NCBI GenBank assembly: GCA_946628415.1
Contig: CAMOWK010000010.1
Location: 28,353 to 92,352, forward strand
DNA length: 64,000 nucleotides
Reading direction: 5' to 3'
Origin: an uncultured Lachnospiraceae bacterium
GTDB taxonomy: Bacteria > Bacillota > Clostridia > Lachnospirales > Lachnospiraceae
The position numbers were made by a program, and so were the translations under genes. Below the pieces are notes generated by a model. That model saw only the letters and a program-made list of their open reading frames with translations. It was not told the origin of the DNA and ran no database searches. Shown piece by piece: positions 25,395 through 32,566 of this stretch; positions within the stretch are counted from its first letter, which is position 1, and each line of letters starts with the position of its first letter.

Positions 25395-26639
25395 CTATTT
25401 AGAACCATCTTTTCCGCTTCCCTGCGGTCTTCCGCTTTCTCTTCTTCCTGCCGGTCTTCCGCTTTCTCTTCTTCCTGCCGGTCTTCCGCTTCCCTGCGAC
25501 CTTCCGCCTTTGTTTTTAGCCGGAGCCTCTCTTCTTGATGACGCTTTGTCGTAAGCTTCATCAGCTCCCGGTGCTTCGCCCGGAAATTCTACTCTTTTTT
25601 TCCTTTCAGGCGCTTTGTCCGCTACTGACTCGCCTTCATTCTCTGAACTTTTTTCAGGGCGTTCAGATGTTCTTTCTCTGCCAGGTTCCATAGGGCGTCT
25701 CTCTGACGGCTTTTTCCTCATCAGTCTCTTCGGAGAATTATGCTTCTTCTTCTCCGGATCAATCTTAGGAACCGCTTTTACATAGTAATAATAATCATCA
25801 TCCTCAAACTGAACATTTTCAGTATGCTTATAATCAAGTATACCTCTGAATACCTGAATAATAGCAGCAAGGATAAGTCCGAAGAATGTTCCCATTATAA
25901 CTGTCGGAACATTTGCTTCAATCTTAAATGCACTTGCAACCACAACACTCGCACCGATATTACATAAAGCACCTGCAAGTATTGCAACATATGCAGAATA
26001 GTTAAATGAAAGCTTTCTGATTATATGTACCAGTATTATGGTTATGGCAAATACTATAGCCATAAGTATCATTTCTTTGTTTTTAAGTACATTTTCAATT
26101 ATATACTTAAATACCTCAACACCTTCAGGTGCTGTAAGACTTTTATTCATTTTGTCAAGTTCTGCTACTGCAAGTGAAAAATGATATATAAGAAGTCCGA
26201 AAGCAGCCGGAAGTGCGCCGCCTATTCCGGCAACCATTCCGACAACGAGCGGTATGAGATACTGAACACCGCACATGCAGCATATCATCGAAAGCAGTAT
26301 CACATATCCGAATGTCGGGAAAAATCTTATGTACATACAGTACATTGCAATATAAATCACAAGGAACATTATCGCAGCTTCAAGGGAAACCTCATATACA
26401 TTCATGGTAAATATAATGCCCACAACGAAGAACATGAACTTATCATTGAATACCGCAAATATAACCGATAAAAGGAAAATGACCGGAATCTGTGAGAAAA
26501 GTTCCGAATATCCAAACAGTCTGTCTATTGAGTAGAAACACAGAAAGCACCAGATAAACTTAAGTATCGGCGTAACAATCTCATCATATTCTCTTATGGC
26601 GTCTCTTATACGATTTCGTATTTTCAGCAAGCTTTTCAT
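25395..26639 (-). CDS. Polytopic membrane protein with basic repetitive cytoplasmic tail
   Basis: Function unknown. The first 275 residues hold about eight hydrophobic segments. The last 140 are charged and disordered, rich in Arg, Glu, Pro and Gly, and end with two exact GRPAGRRES units plus related units, encoded by 27-bp tandem repeats. Such basic tails can bind nucleic acid or acidic membranes, but no role is shown. Both upstream and downstream genes are co-directional: it starts with an ATGA overlap with the next upstream membrane gene and stops 25 bases before cdaA. Joint expression with cdaA is therefore likely. Confidence 0.65.
   Translation of the reverse strand: MKSLLKIRNRIRDAIREYDEIVTPILKFIWCFLCFYSIDRLFGYSELFSQIPVIFLLSVIFAVFNDKFMFFVVGIIFTMNVYEVSLEAAIMFLVIYIAMYCMYIRFFPTFGYVILLSMICCMCGVQYLIPLVVGMVAGIGGALPAAFGLLIYHFSLAVAELDKMNKSLTAPEGVEVFKYIIENVLKNKEMILMAIVFAITIILVHIIRKLSFNYSAYVAILAGALCNIGASVVVASAFKIEANVPTVIMGTFFGLILAAIIQVFRGILDYKHTENVQFEDDDYYYYVKAVPKIDPEKKKHNSPKRLMRKKPSERRPMEPGRERTSERPEKSSENEGESVADKAPERKKRVEFPGEAPGADEAYDKASSRREAPAKNKGGRSQGSGRPAGRRESGRPAGRRESGRPQGSGKDGSK
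25425..25499 (-). repeat. 27-bp coding tandem repeat
   Basis: Two identical 27-bp units (25425-25451 and 25452-25478) are followed by a partial copy. They encode the GRPAGRRES repeats at the end of the membrane protein at 25395-26639. Copy number may vary through slippage. Confidence 0.85.
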
Positions 26640-27103
26640 TTCTTATTAACCTCTCCCATATCTATTCTGTCACCAAAGGTATCTTCTCTCACGGTACCTC
26701 TGTTATCAAGCATCTCTTCCTGCTCCAGATAGTTATAAAGCCTTGTAAGATTCTTGTTATATGCAAGTATATCTTTACGTGCAAGCATGAAACGCACGGA
26801 ATATACTATAAATCCCATTATCAGGAATACCAGACAGAAAATGATATACCATTTCATAAGATGTCCGATAATGCCGAAATAGTCTTCCAAATTCATTTCC
26901 ACAAGAATGTTGTCAAAGTTAATGAAAACATATGCTCCGACTACCACGAAGAAACAGAACGTCGATGAAAGTAAGGTTGTAAGACAATGATATTTAACAT
27001 AGTCCTTCATAAAATACTTACTCATTTGAAGCTCTCTGTCTTCTTCTTTCTTTTCAAATATGGCTATATTTGTCATAAGCCTGACTTTTTGTTCGTCAAT
27101 CAT
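26636..27103 (-). CDS. Two-span membrane protein of unknown function
   Basis: A 155-residue protein with a charged N-terminal stretch of about 35 residues, two membrane segments (about 37-57 and 77-101) and a cytoplasmic C-terminus. I recognise no family. It overlaps the hydrogenase-like gene upstream and the membrane gene downstream by four bases each (ATGA), so all three are translated together. A link between the redox protein and these membrane proteins is inference from this coupling. Confidence 0.65.
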   Translation of the reverse strand: MIDEQKVRLMTNIAIFEKKEEDRELQMSKYFMKDYVKYHCLTTLLSSTFCFFVVVGAYVFINFDNILVEMNLEDYFGIIGHLMKWYIIFCLVFLIMGFIVYSVRFMLARKDILAYNKNLTRLYNYLEQEEMLDNRGTVREDTFGDRIDMGEVNKK

Positions 27104-28620
27104 TGATTGTCCCCTTTAGTATCCAGAACTGCGAGTACGTCCTCATCCATGTGACCGTCTCTGTACATAGAGAAAGTATCCATAGGATAGTTCTTTAGAT
27201 TTTCTATTATTCCCCTGCTATCTGCCGTATCAAGCAGATGGTTACGGGATTTAATTATCTCATTTTCAGCCATGTGTTTTGACGGTCCGCCGACACAGCC
27301 GCCCGGGCACATCATACCCTCAACAAAGTCTTCCGGAAGCCTTCCGGCTTTAAGAAGGAGAAGTGCAGTTTTACACTCCTGACCTCCGGCACATTTTCTG
27401 ACCGAAATGTCCTTTGTATCAAAGCCTCTTTCTTCCATGCATTCTTTAACAGCATTTGCAACGCCGCCGCTTCCCGCAAACTTCTTGCCCCATACAGACG
27501 CTTCCTGATACTCATTTTCTACAGGAAGAAGCTGGGTATCTCTTGAACGAAGAAGTGCTCTGAATTCTCCGTAAGTCATAACAAAGTCTGCATTTCCCAT
27601 AAGGCTTTCATCCTGAGACTCAGCCTTCTTGGCTATACACGGGCCAACAAAAACAGTGACACAGCCCGGGTATTTTGCTTTAAGATATCTCGATATCGCA
27701 CACATAGGCGAGATAGTTTCTGATTTATTATTCTTATACTGCTCCGGAAATTCCTTTCGCATCATATTAATGAATGCCGGACAGCATGAAGTGGTTACTT
27801 TCTTCCCTTCATGAAGTGCCTCTATCCACTCAAGCGACTCATAGGCAGCTGTCATATCTCCGCCCAGTCCGACCTCGACCATATCATAGAAGCCCATACG
27901 AATAAGAGCATCTCTGATACTCGCCATGGAAATATCCTGTCCAAACTGTCCCTCCGTTGCCGGAGCGCACATGGCGATGACTTTCTTTCCTGCACGTATA
28001 GCATTAATAATGTCAACAAGGTATGACTTTGATGATATAGCTCCAAACGGACATGAATGAATGCAGTGTCCGCACTGAACACATTTATATTCATCTATTA
28101 TACACAGTCCGTCATCATTATATGTGATAGCACCTGTCGGGCATGCCTTTTTACAAGGTCTCTCAAGATGTGCTATAGCATTATAAGGACAGGCAGCGGC
28201 ACATTTACCGCACTCCTTACACTTTGACGGATCTATATGGGTTCTGTCTCTTCCAACCGAAATCGCACCAAAAGGGCATGAATTAACACATGCCTTTCCC
28301 ATACAGTTTCTGCAGTTATCGGTAACAACATAAGACGATATAGGACATTCATCACATGCAGGATCAAGAACCTGAATTATATTCTTGGATTCTGCTTTTT
28401 CAGGTGTAGGATTCTTACCAAGGGAAAGCTTTATCCTCTGTCTTACGAGTTCTCTTTCTTTGTATATACAGCATCTATATGTTGCCTTTGGACCCGGTAT
28501 CAGTTTATAAACCAGTTCGTCCTCATAATCATCTTCAAGCTTACCTGCCCAGGCAAGTCTTGCAACTTCTTCAATTATCTTATGTCGGAAACTGGCAATT
28601 CCTTCGTCATTGGTAACCAT
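27100..28620 (-). CDS. [FeFe]-hydrogenase-like iron-sulfur protein
   Basis: A cytoplasmic protein of 506 residues. Residues 95-195 contain several four-Cys ferredoxin-type clusters (CDEC, CRNCMGKACVNSCPFG, CKECGKCAAACPY, CVQCGHCIHSCPFG). The C-terminal H-cluster domain has all three signatures in variant form: TSCCPAF, VGPCIAKKAE and MMCPGGCVGG, so the four cluster-binding Cys are kept. This pattern recalls the group B (CpIII-like) monomeric enzymes rather than the group A standard; H2 production or sensing is possible. Maturases are not in the window. GGAGG precedes the ATG. It heads a coupled set with two membrane proteins and lies upstream of cdaA. Confidence 0.88.
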   Translation of the reverse strand: MVTNDEGIASFRHKIIEEVARLAWAGKLEDDYEDELVYKLIPGPKATYRCCIYKERELVRQRIKLSLGKNPTPEKAESKNIIQVLDPACDECPISSYVVTDNCRNCMGKACVNSCPFGAISVGRDRTHIDPSKCKECGKCAAACPYNAIAHLERPCKKACPTGAITYNDDGLCIIDEYKCVQCGHCIHSCPFGAISSKSYLVDIINAIRAGKKVIAMCAPATEGQFGQDISMASIRDALIRMGFYDMVEVGLGGDMTAAYESLEWIEALHEGKKVTTSCCPAFINMMRKEFPEQYKNNKSETISPMCAISRYLKAKYPGCVTVFVGPCIAKKAESQDESLMGNADFVMTYGEFRALLRSRDTQLLPVENEYQEASVWGKKFAGSGGVANAVKECMEERGFDTKDISVRKCAGGQECKTALLLLKAGRLPEDFVEGMMCPGGCVGGPSKHMAENEIIKSRNHLLDTADSRGIIENLKNYPMDTFSMYRDGHMDEDVLAVLDTKGDNQ

Positions 28621-28661
28621 ATCTGCCTCCTAATCATACGTAGTAACATTCTATCACAATA

Positions 28662-29285
28662 TTACTTTACATAAAAGACTAAATTTCCCTCATCTTCGGC
28701 TATGTGAGAAACTATGATCATTATCCTGTCAGCTGCCATTTCATGAATCAGGTCTCTGCAGGCTTTTATACTTTCCTCATCCATTCCGGTAAACGGTTCA
28801 TCAAGAAAAACAGCTCCACTCTTATGCATAAGAGCTCTTATCAGAGAAACCTTCCTCTTCATACCACCTGACAGTTCTTCCACCTTTTTGGATATCGCGT
28901 CTTTGGGGAGCACTTTAAGAAGTTTCTCTTCTATCTCATGCTCTGGTGTGTCAGGGCAGCACGCTTTTATATTTACAAGCGGAGTCCTGTCCAAAAAGAG
29001 TCTGTCCTCCTGAAACATGTAGCTTATATCGGGGAGCCTTCCCGGAAGCCCCCTGAGTGTACAGTCCTTATCTATCTTAATCTCATTACCGCTATCTTCA
29101 GTATATATAACGCTGCCCCTATCCGGGAGAAGCAGTCCTGACATTATTCTAAGAAGCGTTGTCTTTCCTTTTCCTGAGTCACCTTTCAGCCTGTATATAT
29201 TTCCTGATTCAAATGACATGGAAATATCTGACAGGACTTCTTTTTCATCAAAAGCTTTATATACATTTTTAACATCTATCTTCAT
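28662..29285 (-). CDS. ABC transporter ATP-binding protein (SsuB/TauB-like)
   Basis: The cytoplasmic ATPase of an importer. The 207 residues carry Walker A KGDSGKGKTTLL (about 35-46), the Q-loop MFQEDRLF, the signature LSGGMKRKVSL and Walker B AVFLDEPF. It is shorter than most at the C-terminus. It follows directly on the permease gene, with one base between stop and start. The substrate cannot be read from it. Confidence 0.9.
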   Translation of the reverse strand: MKIDVKNVYKAFDEKEVLSDISMSFESGNIYRLKGDSGKGKTTLLRIMSGLLLPDRGSVIYTEDSGNEIKIDKDCTLRGLPGRLPDISYMFQEDRLFLDRTPLVNIKACCPDTPEHEIEEKLLKVLPKDAISKKVEELSGGMKRKVSLIRALMHKSGAVFLDEPFTGMDEESIKACRDLIHEMAADRIMIIVSHIAEDEGNLVFYVK

Positions 29286-30014
29286 CTATGCCACCTGTCC
29301 CAGCTTTCTGAATAAATATATAAACAGTTTCTCGAAAAGAGCTGAAACGAGAACCACAACTATTGTCCATGAAAAGAGTCCAGCGGTATCCAGATATATC
29401 TTTGAGATATAAACGGAATTTCCTATGGTTTCCTGAGCCTGTCCTATTACCTCGGCAGCAACTCCGCTCTTCCACGCCATTCCGATTGCTGTTTCAAAAG
29501 CCGCAAGAAGAAAGGGATGCATTTTCGGAAATATAATGTATTTAAACCTCGGAAAACGTTTCATTTTATATACATCTGCCATTTCAAGCATATCCGCAGG
29601 AAGATTCCCCAGTCCTTTCTCAGTATTAAGAAAAAGAACCGGTGTAACTATCATCATGGATATGAAAAATGAAACGTAAGCGCTTCCGAACCAGACCAGA
29701 AGTATTACCACAAAGCATGCAACGGGAACGGTTTTAAGAAGCGTTATAAGAGGTCTTATAAAATCACCGAAGGTTTTAAATCTTCCCGATATCACAGCCA
29801 GTGATATACCTGCCACGCTTCCGGCAAGAAAGCCTGCGGTGATACAGAGAAATGACCTGAGAATACTAACATAAAAAGACACTTTCCCCAGTGAATCTGC
29901 CAGGGAAAGCATCGTACTAATCGGTCCAGCCATGAGTATAACATTGTCGATAAGTCTGGCAGCGGCTTCCCAGATGAGAAGCCACACCAGAAGTATGATA
30001 ATCTTTTTTTTCAT
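29286..30014 (-). CDS. ABC transporter permease (SsuC/TauC-like)
   Basis: A 242-residue membrane protein with about six segments of the nitrate/sulfonate/taurine permease type. The conserved cytoplasmic EAA-like loop reads AFETAIGMAWKSGVAAEVIGQ (about residues 170-190). It starts immediately after the substrate-binding lipoprotein gene and is followed by the ATPase gene. Confidence 0.9.
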   Translation of the reverse strand: MKKKIIILLVWLLIWEAAARLIDNVILMAGPISTMLSLADSLGKVSFYVSILRSFLCITAGFLAGSVAGISLAVISGRFKTFGDFIRPLITLLKTVPVACFVVILLVWFGSAYVSFFISMMIVTPVLFLNTEKGLGNLPADMLEMADVYKMKRFPRFKYIIFPKMHPFLLAAFETAIGMAWKSGVAAEVIGQAQETIGNSVYISKIYLDTAGLFSWTIVVVLVSALFEKLFIYLFRKLGQVA

Positions 30015-31139
30015 TTATTCTTCCGTAACAATATAATAGAAATCATCCGAAGGGATTTTTCCGCCGATTGATTCAGGATTAAAGCTGTTTAAGATATCAA
30101 GGTATCCTGAAAGACCTTTCTTCATTTCTTCACCGTCTATATAAGTTATATTACAAAGAGGTATTGCCTTTTCTGCTACGGGAGCTTTTTCAATGATTCC
30201 GTATTTTGCAACAAGAGCTCCGGTGCCTGACGGATCACTATTTGCCGTTTCCGCGCTTTCTTTTTCCTCTTCCATAAACTTCTTAACTTTATCAGCATTT
30301 TCCTTGGCAAAATCACTTCTTACAACAGTAACACCTGTTACCATCTGTGCAGATGTCATATTTCTCCACTCATCTGATAAAGAAAATGCCTGTCGAAGAT
30401 TTTCATTCTGCATAAGAGCAACTGTTGCGAACGGCTGAGGAAGTATTCCTATCAATTCAGGATCTTTTGCAAGTGCTGCAGCAACCTCTGTCGCCTCTGA
30501 TTTATATTCTATTGTACAGTCTGTAATTCCGTATGCATTAAGAAGATATTTAGTAACGTATTCAGGAGTATTACCCTGTCCCGTCATAACTACCGTTTTT
30601 CCGGAAAGGCTGTAAACTCTCTTTATATCCTTATTCCCTGTTACGCAGTAAAGAACTCCGAGTGTATTGAGATTAAGTACCTGTACTTTTCCCTTTGATT
30701 TATTATAAAGAACGCTTGCTACATTTGCCGGAATAAACGCTACATCAAGTTCTCCCTTAAGAAGCTTTGCTGTGATAACCGAAGCATCACTTGATACTTC
30801 AAACGAATACTTCTGTCCGGCTTCTCCCTTTTCACATTTATCCATGAGATTAACAAGTCCCATTGTTGTAGGTCCTTTAAGAGAACCAATTCTTACATCT
30901 GCCGAATCATCTCCTACAAGAAGGCTTTCAGGAGCCGCTGCCTCATTTGCATCCCCTTTAGTTCCTTCACTTGCCTCTGCATCCTCTCTCGTTGCAACTT
31001 CTGCATCACCAACTGTCCCCGCCTCTGTCACAGTTTCGGTTGTTATGTTTTCAGTCGTTACAGGTGCAGCGGATGTACAAGCGGAAAACACAAGTAACAT
31101 GGATAATAAAAGTGATAATAATGCAAGTTTCTTTTTCAT
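30015..31139 (-). CDS. Substrate-binding lipoprotein of an SsuABC-like importer
   Basis: A 374-residue extracytoplasmic binding protein. The signal MKKKLALLSLLLSMLL ends in the lipobox FSAC. A Thr/Ala/Glu-rich linker follows (about 22-75), and then a SsuA/THI5-type domain containing RIGSLKGPTTMGLVNLMDK and KLLKGELDVAFIPANVASVLY. Such systems import sulfonates, nitrate, or thiamine pyrimidines; the substrate here is open. No TPP riboswitch is found upstream, as only 30 bases separate it from the lipid-kinase gene. It is first of the three transporter genes. Confidence 0.9.
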   Translation of the reverse strand: MKKKLALLSLLLSMLLVFSACTSAAPVTTENITTETVTEAGTVGDAEVATREDAEASEGTKGDANEAAAPESLLVGDDSADVRIGSLKGPTTMGLVNLMDKCEKGEAGQKYSFEVSSDASVITAKLLKGELDVAFIPANVASVLYNKSKGKVQVLNLNTLGVLYCVTGNKDIKRVYSLSGKTVVMTGQGNTPEYVTKYLLNAYGITDCTIEYKSEATEVAAALAKDPELIGILPQPFATVALMQNENLRQAFSLSDEWRNMTSAQMVTGVTVVRSDFAKENADKVKKFMEEEKESAETANSDPSGTGALVAKYGIIEKAPVAEKAIPLCNITYIDGEEMKKGLSGYLDILNSFNPESIGGKIPSDDFYYIVTEE

Positions 31140-31169
31140 TGTCTTACCCTTCTTTTATGTTTTTAGTTT

Positions 31170-32126
31170 TTATAATAATTTAAGTTTTTTGGTGCAGCAC
31201 TCGATATGGATATTGCTGACATCTCCGTAATATTCCCCATCTACGTGAAGAACTGTAGGTTTGCCAAGCTTAATATCTATATTCTTTGCATCTTCAAAGT
31301 GAAACCCTTTAAGACTCCTGTGCTTTCCTGCAACAAGCTTAGGAAGTTTAAAAAACGCCCCAATTTTGCTTACACCGTCTGTTGCAAGAACCGAAAGCTT
31401 TCCGTCATTCGGAAGCGCGTCCGGTCTCATCGGCACATTTCCGCCCTCTGCAGGAAGATTCATTGCCGCAAGGAAAATGAGCTTTTCGTAGTTTTCGGTC
31501 ATCTTGCCGTTACTGCTTTCGTCTACGTCCGGCTCATCGTCATCCATTGTATATTTCACTTCAGCATTTATATATCTCATTGTAAACAGATTCACAACAG
31601 TAAGAATGACATAAGTAAGTGACCCTACTCCAAGCTTATTAAGGAAACGCTTAAGCTTGCTTGTAAGAGCCTTCTTGCATACTATGGCATCAAGCCCTAC
31701 TCCACAGCTTATTCCAAAGTATCTCGGTCTTCTGCCATCAGCAGAGACACGGCCTACATCTATATAGAGATCATCCCTTGGATCAAGTATCCTTTTCACC
31801 GCTTCTTCGGTATCCCTTGGTATACCCAGCCCGTTTATAAAGTCATTTGCGGAGCCCGTTGCAATAACGCCGAGTGATACCTTATTAAAATCAGTGATTC
31901 CGTTAAGTACTTCATTAACTGTTCCGTCACCGCCGACAACTATAAGCTTTATCTCATCATCCGGAAGCTTTGAAATATTCTTTGCAAGTACGGTTGCATG
32001 TTTCTCGTATTTGGTAAGAAATGCCTTATACTCAATTTTGTTATTCCTGAGAAGTGTTCTTACCTTATGCCATGTAGCAGCTGCCCTTCCGCCTCCGCCT
32101 GTTCTGTTGACTATAAAATAATACAT
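31170..32126 (-). CDS. Diacylglycerol/lipid kinase family protein
   Basis: A cytoplasmic kinase of the DagK/YegS group that phosphorylates diacylglycerol or a related lipid with ATP. The 318 residues include VGGDGTVNEVLNG (nucleotide site, about 63-75) and ATGSANDFINGLG (about 89-101). RBS GGAGG lies upstream. A second member of the family lies at 61506-62429. It sits between a Fur-like regulator gene and the importer genes. Confidence 0.9.
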   Translation of the reverse strand: MYYFIVNRTGGGGRAAATWHKVRTLLRNNKIEYKAFLTKYEKHATVLAKNISKLPDDEIKLIVVGGDGTVNEVLNGITDFNKVSLGVIATGSANDFINGLGIPRDTEEAVKRILDPRDDLYIDVGRVSADGRRPRYFGISCGVGLDAIVCKKALTSKLKRFLNKLGVGSLTYVILTVVNLFTMRYINAEVKYTMDDDEPDVDESSNGKMTENYEKLIFLAAMNLPAEGGNVPMRPDALPNDGKLSVLATDGVSKIGAFFKLPKLVAGKHRSLKGFHFEDAKNIDIKLGKPTVLHVDGEYYGDVSNIHIECCTKKLKLL

Positions 32127-32147
32127 CTTTTTCCTCCTAAACCTACG

Positions 32148-32549
32148 CTAATTTCCGGACTCCCTAAGCACATGCTTAATATCCTGATTGTCTATATAAC
32201 CGCATGCCTTAAGTCCTTCCCGAAGTATCTCCTGCCATTTTTCCTCCGACAGATCGACAGTCGTATTATCAGAAAGCCTCACCATGCATTTCTCGCATTT
32301 GGAAATGTCTTCCGAGCCGTTTATCTTATACATACTGCTTCTGTCAATAGCTCCGATTTCTTCAAGAGTGTTCATCATCCTGTAGACAGTTGCGAATCCT
32401 ATGGAGTCATTTTCTTCAGCAACCTTATAATAAATGTCCTTTGCGCAGGTAAACTTACCTTCAAGTATTGTATCAAGTATTAGCAGTCTTTGTTTGGTAA
32501 TCCTGCAGCCACTGTCTTTAAGCTTTTCGATTATCTCATCTCTCTGCAT
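32148..32549 (-). CDS. Fur family transcriptional regulator
   Basis: A 133-residue metal-responsive-type regulator. The winged helix (about residues 1-75) has RITKQRLLILDTI and the recognition helix GFATVYRMMNTLEEIGAI. The C-terminal part keeps one CxxC (CEKC, about residues 84-87) for structural zinc. The usual HHH-rich segment before CxxC is missing (SEDISKCEKC), so metal or signal sensing may differ from Fur or Zur. The targets are unknown; the operators in front of the feo genes are not of the classical Fur-box form. It overlaps no neighbour and is 17 bases after the SbcC-like gene. Confidence 0.88.
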   Translation of the reverse strand: MQRDEIIEKLKDSGCRITKQRLLILDTILEGKFTCAKDIYYKVAEENDSIGFATVYRMMNTLEEIGAIDRSSMYKINGSEDISKCEKCMVRLSDNTTVDLSEEKWQEILREGLKACGYIDNQDIKHVLRESGN

Positions 32550-32566
32550 AAAACTATCTCCCTAAT

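Noticed and set aside
31140..31169. Possible TPP riboswitch in front of the SsuABC-like importer
   Set aside because: Only 30 bases lie between the genes, far too short for a TPP aptamer.
30772..31230. 152-codon open frame on the plus strand opposite the substrate-binding lipoprotein
   Set aside because: It is a mirror of the Thr/Ala-rich linker of a well-supported gene, with no RBS or family match.
31998..32483. 161-codon open frame on the plus strand opposite the lipid kinase and Fur-like genes
   Set aside because: It crosses two well-supported genes and has no recognisable domain or ribosome binding site.
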